51,733 bases of DNA. It comes from Didymodactylos carnosus (Eukaryota; Rotifera; Eurotatoria; Philodinida; Philodinidae). Shown piece by piece: positions 1 to 11,290 of the stretch (within the stretch, counting starts at the first letter, position 1; each line of letters starts with the position of its first letter). The notes beneath the pieces were generated by a model. It saw only the letters and a list, made by a program, of their open reading frames with translations, was not told where the DNA came from and did not search any database. The DNA lies in assembly GCA_905250885.1 (NCBI GenBank), contig CAJNOQ010000408.1, positions 1-51,733 on the forward strand, given 5' to 3'. A program made the translations under genes and the position numbers.

Positions 1-2196
1 GAAAGTCATAGGATTTTCTAAGATTCTGTTAGAATCCTAAACAAACTTGAGCAACAACAAACCTAGCATTTGAGGTCCCTACAAGGAAGTCATTAGGTGG
101 AGTCTAAATGTTAGGATCCTGTAAGATCCTGGTAGGAAATACACAGGAAGTGCATAGGATTTTGTCTAGGAATTATATATCTAGAAAGATGTGCAGTATA
201 GTGTCGAACATTGGCACGCCTCTATTACAATAAGATCCCGGGTTAAATCTTGGACAATCCTCCAACCTTCTTGCTAATCCTGCATATCATCTTTTTATTA
301 AGGAAAAATGCACAGATTACTCTTTTAAACTAATTGTTATTTTGTACAAAAATTGTATTCCATTAATTGTATGTAATCGAGAATACAATTGTTTAGTGAC
401 TGAAATTAGCCTATCAGCAAACATAAATTATGCGAATATGGATTTAAAACATGCTTGTACACGATTCATTGCATTATTTTCAATTTGATGATTAAACACA
501 AACACATAAAAAAACAAGGCATTGAACAATTTCATAATCAAAGTAAAAGACTTTTAGATTAAACATTGAATATTGTTTCTCATAAAGAGGACAGAAGAAT
601 GAAGAAGATGATGATGAGAACAATGGCGCAAAAGTCCAATACAGATACTACGTACTACAGAGAAGGTCACTAAATAGTACGATATATCGTCGGATGATAG
701 ATTATCGGCAAAGGAAAATAGTAGTAGTCTAACTAAATACATTGGCAATAGCAGTAGCAATTACTTAATGGAAGATGGCTATTTATGAACACGACTACAA
801 ACGTAGACTAAACTGTTCTAAATGACGTTGATGACACAACTAGGACGAATACTTCAAAATCTTTTTATTCGTTTCAACAACAGTGTCTCTAACTTGTTTA
901 CGACAGATGATAACCCGTAGCTCGAAAATACTCTCTTCAACTGCAATGTGTGTAACTTCTGCTAGTTAACGTGCTGCGATTCATGATGAAGATGATGATA
1001 GTACTTTTGTTGTCACTATGGAAAGAGAAGGATTCAGATGATCAGATTATGTCCAAGAAACTAATGATTCTAATTACATTCGCGTTTCATTTTCGCAGAG
1101 ATTTTGGCAAAAACGCGACTTTTTCCTGAGCTAATAGGAAAAGTTGACCTTGTCTTGACGATCAACATAAGCAAACTCGATTTTGACCAAAATCTTAGCG
1201 CGTGAACTTGCATACAGTACATCGTGATATCAAGAAGTTTTAACTATTTTACATATAGATCTGCAACATTAGTGTATGAGATCTATTTTGGCTTAAGGCA
1301 AACGAATCTATTCATATTATTTTAAGATGTTTTTTTTCTGCTGTACGAGATGAATTTATCTTAATTATATAACACACGGGAAGTTTATCGCCCTATTAGT
1401 GTTCATTACTGTTTTTAAAATTAATATCTAAGTTTTTCGTCATGTTTGTTTCAATTACTAAGAAATCAGGAATCAAGGTACTGTTGAGGTCTTACTTGTT
1501 AGTACTATAAACTTCCTTCAAAATTCTAACTGCTGCTGAAATAAGATAGATGCGGTCAACTAATTCGTAACTGACTTACACATCATATTTTATATACAAA
1601 ATATAATACTTTCGACAGTTTATCTTATTCGACATCCATATATTGTTAATCGAATTAACTAGCTCGTTACTGATCGTTGTAACATATCTTGGAAAAATAT
1701 GTCATAAAAATATTACTGGAAATGATTTAGAAGAGTATGTATGATGATGATAGAAAAAATTTTTGTGACGTTTAGCGACTCGTATCAAATGCGATTGTTA
1801 AACAGATATTATAAGTATGTCTCAACTTCTGACAGTATCCGAAATTCAATTATAGACGTTCAAGCGAATTTTTTTTATAAAGTAACTTTTCTTCTTTTGT
1901 CAAGAAAAATGACGCTTTTAACAGAGTAAATGTGCTTTTGATCACCAAATTTTCCAGTATGCATCTCACATTTTTATGTCTTGTATTTTATTTTTATTTT
2001 GAATGGCGAAACCACGAGTCTTTAACTCTCGATAGTCGCTATATTATCTCTAATATTGTTGTCCGTTCGATTGAATTGCTTTGTTTTATTTATCCCTGTA
2101 CGCCACGCCATATTTCATAATTCTATAAAATTTAAATTATTTTTTCAACATATTCTATTCCTCTAGTAAGTATGGCTTTATTTATATCTTTCCTGG
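1..2196. other. Non-coding AT-rich stretch, no gene supported
   Basis: Only short open frames without recognisable domains or convincing splice-linked partners are present. The first 180 bases hold several degenerate copies of a TAGGATCCT/TAGGATTTT-like word in both orientations, suggesting the decayed end of a repeat that starts outside the window. I see nothing else here. Confidence 0.5.
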
Positions 2197-2207
2197 CCAT
2201 TCTGGGG

Positions 2208-2516
2208 TAGGGGTAATAGCAAAACATGAAGACACCCACAGACGTTTACAGACACCTACAGACAGCTCACAAACACCCACAGATAGCCACTGATAGCTAC
2301 ACAGACAGCACAAAGACACCTACAGACAACCAAAAATAACTACACAGACATCCACTTGTGTGAGGTTCCCATGTCCGTAGAAGTGGATGTCTGTGTAGTT
2401 ATTTTTGGTTGTCTGTAGGTGTCTCTATGCTATCTTTCTAGCTGTCAGTGGCTATTTGTGGATGTGTGTGTGTTGTCTGTAAGTGTCTGTGCATGTCTTC
2501 ATGTTTTACTATTAGC
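2208..2516. mobile_element. Foldback (palindromic) element with 11-bp target duplication
   Basis: A near-perfect inverted repeat: the left arm (2208-2357) is built of CACAGACA-type units and is matched in reverse complement by 2381-2516, with a loop of about 23 nt. The identical 11-mer CCATTCTGGGG lies immediately outside both ends (2197-2207 and 2517-2527), which reads as a target-site duplication. There is no coding capacity. The length and duplication size suggest a non-autonomous DNA transposon; 9-11 bp duplications are typical of Mutator-like elements, but I cannot assign a superfamily from the termini alone. Confidence 0.75.
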
Positions 2517-2527
2517 CCATTCTGGGG

Positions 2528-5149
2528 ATCTTCGTTCGTTTAATCTTCACCTCACTCGTACGTATTTCGCCTAATATCACAAAAATGGATTATTTTACTT
2601 AAAAATTGTTTTGATGCTGCATTAATAATTTTCATGACATGATACTAACTGTTGAGGCAATTAGAAGGATTTTGTCCAGCTTTTGTTTCAATAATACAAG
2701 CAACAAAAGAAAAATATTGTTGTCGTAGGCTTATTCATGACACTCACTGTAAATCGATGAGCACTTATTATTATGAAACTTACTACATACTCGTTTACTA
2801 TTTGGCAAGAAAAAGTTACATCAAATTAGTTATCCTTAACAGCAGAGGCGGCGGAACTATGTGTGCCTTGGTACTCATAAGTTTTGAAAATTTTCGTTTT
2901 CTTCTAGCAGAAACTTAGTTTTTCTTTGCGTTCTTGTTCTTGAGCACCCCCATAGTTTCCGAATCATTCCGCCGCATCTGCTTAACGAGTTGATAAGTTG
3001 TTATTAAATTAAACATTCTAAAATCGAATCAGCTAAGGATTAGTAAGTATAAAGGTTCGGACTTGAAGTTTTAGATATTTTGTTTTTTCAATTTTTCTGC
3101 CATAGTACATCAAGTAGACGTGAGAAATGGTAAGAGTAGTCTTAAGAGTAAGAAACAAGCTCATTGCCTCTTCGATGAAAAAATGTAACTCTATCTACTG
3201 TATTACATTATCTAGACGAATATTTAGCTGATTTTTGAATGTTTTTAACAATCGACTTTCAAATTTTAATTCAATTATCATTGATTTTTGCCGAAATAAG
3301 AAATAATATATTCTGGAGTTTGTATACTTGAGTTAAATATTGAATGCTCATAGTCGATTGTATATAATATTTATCATATCAAATTTTATCAAATAATCTT
3401 GCTTAGTAGAAACTATAAAAATGATTGTGCTTAGTTTCTTAGCCATTTCATTGATTGCATGTTTTATTTTAAAATCGTTGTATTCTCGCTTGATGTAACA
3501 CTATTTGCTTGCATTCACGCCCTCAACAGAAACGAAATGATAAATGTATTGAAGAGAAAAACGCAGAAATCTTTTACCTTTATAAAATTCTCAAGTTTTT
3601 AGAGAATTTAAAATTCTTTTAAAAGTGTAAGTTACATAGAGATCTTTGTTTGATATTTTGATTTCATAACTTTTTCTCGCTTAACTCTGTATGTTATATA
3701 TTATTCAATGCAGTTTGATAAACCGATCAAATATGTTATTTTTATGGACTGAAAAAAGCTTTTTTTCCACATACAAAAAAAAGATTTTACTTTAAAACTT
3801 TGATACTTTACAAAGATTATTGTAAGATTCACGCATTCATCATCGATACAGTAAATATAGGTAAATTAATAATTCTGACAAAGTTCTTTAGGAACGGGGG
3901 AGAAAGAACACGTTATACTGGGCATGAGTTTATAGCACATTTATTATTCATAAATCAAAGTAAAATTTATCCAAGATTTTTACTCTAAATGGCAATTTTT
4001 TTGTTGTACCGTTTGAGAATCTAAAACTTTACCAAATCATCCGATTAAATTTTTTAAGCTACTTATCTGCGTTTCAAAATAATTTTTCTCTGATCATCGA
4101 CTGAAACTGTACTTTTTACGGCGATCGCTTTGTTTTGTCTAAGCTGGATATAAAAAAAAGTATATCCGCTTTATTTGCATCAATGAGTCGAAAAACAAAA
4201 CAAAGTTTGACATTTTTTGTCAAGAGCCCAAACAGATTCTCTCTCTTATATATAAAAAAATGAAACTAAATTAAAAAATCATCCTGAGCGCGACGAAATA
4301 TTGTAAGTGTGAGAGGCAAAAGCGTATAGAAACTGTAGAAATGAGAGTAATTAAGCATCCGTGACGTGTTTCGTCCTTAATCAAAGTCTCATTAGGCGGA
4401 GTTTAAAGGAGAAAAAGAGACTGACGAACTTGTATAACATGTCGGAAGTGTTTAATTATTGAAAATGAATATAGCATATGTACGAGAAAAAGAAAAAACG
4501 AAACATAAGGACCAAAAGAAACATATAATCTAAAGCGTGATTGAAAGTCTTAGCACAAAAAACGTTCAAAAAAAATCGTGTAGTAGAAAATGATGAGGAA
4601 AAAAGGTGGGAGTTTCAGCTGGTAAAGAAATGATCGTAAGATAAAATACGGAAATATCAAAATTATGGAGTATATCCGTAGAAGTGGAAATCATGAAATA
4701 AAACTCGTGAATAATTTCACACGCGGCACAACTTTTGTGTAGAAAAGGCATCTACTAAAAATCCGTCTACAAAAAAGCACGAACTAAAAAAATCATGAAC
4801 TCAAAGCGTGAAGAATATCGATAGGAAAAATAGTTCATGAAAATCTACTAAAAACAACAAGCCATGAGCAAAAAACGTTAGAATTTTTACAACTTTTTTT
4901 TTTCGCGTGGCTATTGCACATACGCACTTGGAATGAATGGTGTAAACAAAAGAGGACTTCGTACATGGAACACATAAGAGAAGAGGGGAAGGGAAAATGT
5001 CGGATTTGGATTGCGTGCCTCGACCAGCATTCGAAATTGAGTAATATACGAGAAATGAAATGGTAGAGATTAGTGAAGGGACACATTCAAATCCTAAAAC
5101 TAAGTAGTGCATGAGGATCACAATTAGTTGTAGCAAAAATCGTGTCGTA
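2528..5149. other. Non-coding AT-rich stretch
   Basis: Open frames here (for example near 2652-2918 and 4801-5154) have no recognisable motif, are composed of AT-rich codons and lack splice-linked continuation. I treat the region as intergenic. Confidence 0.5.
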
Positions 5150-5463
5150 TACACTCTTAAACAAATTTGTTCTTCAGTTTTTCAAAGAACTGAAAAGTCA
5201 ACAGGAATTTTGTTCTTCATTTGTCCCAAATAGAGAACTCAAATTCTGTTCTTCAGCCCCTAAGAACTCAAAATTTGTTCTTCAGTTTTTAAAAAAATGA
5301 TCTTTTTCGTTCTTTGAAAAATTGAAAAACAAATTTAGAGTTCTAGTTCTTAAGAGCTGAAGAACAGAATTTGAGTTCTCTATTTGGGACAAATGAAGAA
5401 CAAAATTCCCGTTGACTTTCCAGTTCTTTGAAAAACTGAAGAAAAATTTTTTTTTAGAATGTA
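5150..5463. mobile_element. MITE-like inverted repeat flanked by TA
   Basis: Two arms of about 140-150 bp, rich in GTTCTTCAG and CAAAGAACTG, pair in reverse complement across 5152-5461. Each end starts TA followed by CACTCT or CATTCT (read inward), so the dinucleotide TA is both the boundary and the likely target duplication. That suits a Tc1/mariner-type non-autonomous element. No ORF lies inside. Confidence 0.65.
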
Positions 5464-7057
5464 CACTGGCCTAAGTTCTCTTCTATTGTTATTTGATGAT
5501 GTTTCTATACTTTTAAGATCGAAAACTGTTTTATTGTTTGCTAATTTCCCTAATGTTTTTTAGTAATTGTAAAATTCTCAGAGGCAAGAACTCACGTTGT
5601 TCACACAGAAACAGACAGATAAAATTGTAATTTGATTGACTTGCCTACACACGTCATAAACTGTAGTTCATGTCAAATCACGCATACTTCTTCGAAATTA
5701 TCGTCTGTCATTTTACTTATCTATGAATTTATAATTAATTAATAATTATGACAATTCGTTTCTTTTGAAAAATTTGTGTATTTTTAGTTATGAGACTGCA
5801 ATACGGCCAGATGAGTTTCCTTTGACAAACGCAATTTCTTTGTGAATATTGACAATTGACAAACCGTTTTCAGGTGAGTTTGCAATTAACTCTCGTACTG
5901 TTTGTTATCACACGTGTAAATAATATGTTGACTTAAAAAGTATCCTGTCGATCATTTGCACATAATTTATTAACATCTAATCATTCTTTATGTTGACTGT
6001 CTAAAATAGTATTTGTACGTTTGTATATGCAGATTTACTCCAGATTTTAAACATTTAGCATACGTAGAAATTATAAAATATTAGTTAGAATAGTTAAAGA
6101 ACGATTGTTTTCGTCAACATCTTATAATTTCTTCTTTTATTTTACAACTAAAATTATAAATTTCTGATCATCATCGAGTTCTTGACCAAAATCCATTTTA
6201 CGTTTATCTGATACATGTTTCACACAACATATACATATATATTCTTATTAAACTTCTTTTAGGCGTATATATTACGAAAATTAGTACTCAATCTAAAAAC
6301 GCCTGCTGTTTGTAAGTAGAATAATATATTACATAAATCAACGCTTTAAGGTTACGGAAAAGGAATAAAGTTTTTCTTTCTTCTTATTCTATCAATGCTA
6401 AATAATAACAATAAGAAAATCTATCTAAGCTAAAAATGAGTTAGTTGTTTATATGATAAACTGAATTTTTAGCTTTGATTTTGTATTGTTGCAGACTTCG
6501 GCAAATGTACGACATGATATTTTCTCTCCTTAATCTCATAAAAAAATAACAACATGAAAAGAATGTAAAGACAAAAGACAAAGATAATGATGGGCATGCT
6601 AAAAAAATCATGTTCGTATAGCTTGTCTCTACTTCATTCTCACATTCTTCTTATGTTTTGAATGATGTACTTGTCAAGCTATGGCTTAAAGAAGAGGGCT
6701 AGATGATATTTATCAAATACTGACGATATTCGTACTTATCATTTTACCAAACTTGCCAGAAGTGTTCTAGCACCGAGATAGTTTTTACGCTGCAACTATT
6801 TGTTTGTTGCAATAGGAAAGATATGTTGAAGATAAAAAAATGAAGCATATTTTGAGTACGAAAGTACGAAAGAGTGATTTGTCTTAAAAACCATTGTAAG
6901 GAAGAAAAATTGAAAAAATTCGAAAGGTCTAAATTTCGAACAACCTTTCAATTTCAAAAAAATTCAAATTTTTTCCGTTTTCGTTCTCTAACTTTTTGAA
7001 AGTGTTTTTTTCACATTCAGCATTAAAAACTGAGTATGAGAATGATGCTTGATCGAG
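5464..7057. other. Non-coding AT-rich stretch
   Basis: No exon, RNA gene or clear repeat could be supported. A short local palindrome of TTTCGAA/AATTTTT type lies around 6900-6985. Confidence 0.45.
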
Positions 7058-7705
7058 GTTGAAGTCAAAGATCTATCCAGCATGGCCATCTTAGACTGCT
7101 CCTGTAAAAGGTTCATAAACAGCTTTGCAAGCCTATCTAGTTTTTTTTCTGAAGACCTCAAGCCGCTCTTGTTTACTTCATAAGAACCGCCATTAAACGA
7201 GCTTTAAAAGTACGCATAGCTTTTTCTTTAATTTTGTTTCGTTATCGACAAAACTCGCTTTTTTCAAATCAATGACGTCGAATGAGATCTGTCTGAAAAC
7301 TTTTAGATAGTTTTTGTATTTTGGTGAATGTCGCGAGTTTTTTTTTGGTGAAGAAATTCGAAAAAAATCGAAGTTGTCGAAAAGAACGGTGAGGAACCTC
7401 ATTCGACTCTATTTTTGATGGTAATTCCGTATGTCACATTAGTTTTGCAAAGAAATTGAAATATGATGGTGAAAATATCAAAATACGAGTGTATTTACGT
7501 ACTTTTTGCCATTGATTTGGAAAAAGCGAGTTTTCTCGGTAACGGAACAAAATTAAAGAAAAAGCTATGCGTGCTTTTAATGATCGTTTACTGGCGGTTC
7601 TAATGAAGTAAAAAAAGCGTCTTGAAGTCTTCAGAAAAAAAACTATAGGCTTGCAAAACTGTTTATGAACAAGAGGAGTCTAAGACGTCCATGCTGGACT
7701 TCAAA
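7058..7705. mobile_element. Foldback element with ~215-bp arms
   Basis: The left arm 7058-7275 matches the right arm 7489-7705 in reverse complement. Shared blocks include TTTGCAAGCCTAT, the AAAGCTATGCGTGC block and AAAACTCGC, with scattered substitutions and a roughly 12-bp insertion near the left end. The central 210 bp is unique and non-coding. Both ends show a GAAGTC word. I see no clear target duplication, and the arms have diverged, so this is an old insertion. The 69-aa minus-strand frame at 7193-7402 lies across the arm and is not a gene. Confidence 0.65.
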
Positions 7706-9874
7706 TCAATGACGAAAAGTTTAAATAGTGCATTAGATTTGAGTTTCATTTTGTTAGTACAAAAATCTGTTGTATTAAAGTAAGTTTTCTGAGAAAGAAA
7801 CTTTTGTCTTTTATTGTTACATCAAAAATCGTGAATTATAGAAGCTACCGTCGTTGTCTGCTGATAGAAAAAATGTTAAAAGTTTCTGTAATGTAAGACA
7901 TTGAAATAACTTTATCACAATCGTTTTACATACATCATATAAATTTACGACTTGATGATCTTAAATGATCTTAAAATCAATAGAGAGTAAGTGATCGCAG
8001 AAGGTGGTTACACGCATACGCAACATTTCTTAATGGCACATTAATAAATTGTTTTTTTTATTTCGCCCTCCCTCTTAAGGATATGAGATCTGAGGAGAAA
8101 AGAAAGTAACAGAAAAAATGTCTCCTATCCATTTGAACAAGTTGTTTTGTAGTGCAAGTAGATTTCTATACACAATTTGTATATTTTGACTAATGATAAT
8201 AATAATAATAATAATAAGTAATATTAGACGTAAATTCAGATTGTATTCTCTCCTTTTTCCCTATTTTTATCGCTATCATTTATCTGTCCTTAGCTGTTTG
8301 ACAAAGTTTTGCTTCTTATAGTCCAGATGATATCAATAGGCTGTAAGAAAAGAAAAAAGAAAAACAGAAAAGCTGTGTACGTAATTTTTGACTGATTGAT
8401 TGATATCATCATCATCAAATGATTCCATCAGCATAATCAAAACTTAAACAAAGTTGTCACGATAAGTTGATGACAGAACGTTTCTTTCTATCTCTATCAA
8501 AACACCACAAAACATAAATTTGACAATGTGGTGTAAGAAAAGACAAACAAAACTAAATCTGATAAACATATGAACATATGTACAAGTTTGAGTGAGTGTT
8601 TATTAAAAAAATTTTTTGCTGCTCTCGTAACCAAATGTCTAAGTGGCAGCCAAAATAGTAGGAGAAAAAATACATTATTGATGATTCATGAGTGCTAGTT
8701 AGCAGGGAATGAAAGCTTTATTATTCCCATAGTCCAGTAGTCACTATAAATATCTATTCAATATTTGTTAGTTACCCTTTTAAAGACAAGTTTGTTCTTT
8801 TTTTGACGAAACTTACAACAATGTTATAAAAAAAAAACGACTGAATATTTAATCCTGTTAAACTTCCACATTGAGTGTACACCTATTCATTTGCTTACAA
8901 ACGAGATTTGTTTATTTGACAAGACTATTTACGATGACGACATCTTTAAATACTTGTTCTTATTACACTATGCCTAAGGAAAACTATGTCATAAATAATA
9001 GATAAGATTGTCGCAGTAAAAATAAAAACGCTAAATTTTTAATAGCTAGTCAAATATCTCACTGATCCATCTACATATATCACTTTGTAGAGTATATTAC
9101 AAATATAAAAATATCTTACAGTCCTCTGGAAAACTTTGGTATTTGAAGAATTTTTATTCAAAAGTTTGTTTTTTTCCTATGCACTGTTTAGTCAGTTCAT
9201 TTCCAAATCATTTCCGAATAAATCGAGAGTGATGGTTAAAATGTGGTTTAAATAAATCGTTAAAAGAATATAATCATTCGAGAAATGGTATCATATATCA
9301 TATTTGACACATTGGTGACTTGTCAATGTTATTTTTATCTTTTATAACATTCTCGTCTAAAATCCTATATGTTTTTATAATAAACGCTTAAAGAAATCGT
9401 TTTGTTTTCAGTTTTATTTAGTGTAAGTGCCTCGAATAAATAACACAAACGACGATGACAATTGACTACATGTTAAAAAAAAAGAGAGACGGAAGATTTC
9501 ATGCTTAATTTCGATCGTCTTTTATTGATTGATTTAATTTTTTCCGTCAAAGATATCATCGTTGACTAAATGTGACTTTGTGTATCTCTTTAACAATTTT
9601 CACAGTTAAAATAAGAAAATATCGGATTTTTTTAAGTGTTTTCTCCTTTTCTATTTTTCACCCCAGAGCTATTCTAGTGCGTAAACGATAATCAAACTTG
9701 CCTTGTTTTAACTAAGAAAATAGTTAAAAGAATGTATAGCTACAACGTTTCACTGACAAACAATTCCACAGATGAAAGTGAAGAAGAAGAAAAAAACTAC
9801 GCAACTACGGCAAAGCGCATAATGCACAAGAGTACCTACTTATTTAATGTTCAAGATCAACATTTTTGATCATC
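7706..9874. other. Non-coding AT-rich stretch with AAT microsatellite
   Basis: A run of AAT/TAA trinucleotides lies at about 8193-8217. Otherwise I see nothing that supports a gene or a structured element. Confidence 0.5.
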
Positions 9875-10460
9875 AAAAAAGTGAGTTTTGATCACAAAAT
9901 TTATAATTAGTTAGTTGAATGAAAAGGAAAAGCAAAACAGAAAATATGATCATTGAGTAATTTGTTCAATCAAAAAGCATTAAAAACTGATCAAAAAATC
10001 TCTTCTGATCTTTTGTTGATCAAAGTTGTTTTCTCAACACCATAGATTTTTTCATAAAAAGTTTTTCTTATAGCATTGTAAGAGCAAGCTGAAGAAACAG
10101 AGAATCATCTGGCAGGCATGTACAGGCGTACCATATAGAATTTACGGTTCAACAGACTTTTGTAGCACTATCACCTAAAAGTTGGAATCTTTCGACAAGT
10201 ATACACACACCTACGAGCATTGGCAGACCTACAGAATGCCCGCCAATCAACGTTATTTTTTTACAGGACCAGCGTTAGGTAAAAGATCAGATGAAGGTCG
10301 TCGATGAATCCAGATTGTGTGTTGAGAAAACAATTTTGATCAAGAGATTTTTTAATACTTTTCGATTCAGCAAATTACTCAGTGATCAAATTTTCTGTTT
10401 TGTTTTGCATTTTCTTTCGTTTAATTAATTATAAATTTTGTGATCAAAACGCATTTTTCC
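9875..10460. mobile_element. TGATCA-rich foldback element
   Basis: The left arm 9875-10041 and right arm 10317-10460 are reverse complements; matched blocks include TTTTGATCACAAAATTTATA near the ends and TTGAGAAAACAA near the loop. TGATCA-type words recur many times within the arms. The middle (about 275 bp) is unique and non-coding. This is probably a non-autonomous DNA transposon; the target duplication is unclear. Confidence 0.65.
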
Positions 10461-11290
10461 CAGATTTTTTGTCTAAATGTCGTACAAAACATATAAAGAG
10501 GATTGCACACATAAAATATCCAATAATTTTATCATAGTAAGAGTTTTAGAAATCGTTTGATTAAAAATTATAATCTATGTACGCTCATGTACGATTATTA
10601 TCTGTTAAAACTTAATGAGCCAGACTAGACTATATTTCTGTCTTTATGAACTGATTTATATATTCTTATTGATACTTCCTTGTATATGGAAAATAAATGG
10701 AAAAGAAAAGACGAAAAAATGTATGTATCCTCTATACATAATGATGTATATCGGAATCAAATATTATAGAAGAAAATAGAGAGGTTTTCTCTTTTCCTTG
10801 TTGAGTAAGTGACGGCAGTTGTTTAATTGATTGAAGCAAAGGTGTGTCATTTGTTATCAGACATGTAGAGAGTAAAAAAACAGACTAATTCAAGAAAATA
10901 AGAAAGTATTTAATAATGTTCAGTTGAGCATAGAATCATGCTGCTAGTCTATTTTTTTACAATTAAATCATTGGCAAGCACACTATGTATATTTTTACCT
11001 ACCTTCCTTTCTCTCCTTGCAAAGCCAACTCTATGTTTATCTTGAGTATTTGGTATTAGTCTTTTTTGTACGAAAGTCTCAGGTACAGTTCTTATTTTTG
11101 TTTTTACAATTATATGTTTACATTTAGAAATGAGATCCATACATAGTTATTCGTTTATTCGTAGTAAAAAGAGCAATCTAATGGATTATCGTTCATATCA
11201 GTATATACTTCGATGTCAACTATATCTCATTGCTTAATTTTATTATTTAATGGTGTTTAATTACTTTCCTATCGTATTAATAAACGTACT
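10461..11290. other. Upstream region of the channel gene
   Basis: This stretch probably contains the promoter and 5' UTR of the gene starting at 11291. No core promoter motif can be singled out against the AT-rich background. Confidence 0.35.

Noticed and set aside
2208..2516. CRISPR-like array from the repeated CACAGACA units
   Set aside because: Units are short, irregular and arranged as a palindrome in a eukaryotic genome; no regular spacers.
4801..5154. 117-aa minus-strand open frame
   Set aside because: No recognisable domain and it runs into the edge of the inverted-repeat element at 5150; overlapping frames of similar length exist, as expected by chance.
8193..8217. AAT/TAA run as part of a regulatory element
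   Set aside because: Simple trinucleotide microsatellite; nothing supports a regulatory role.
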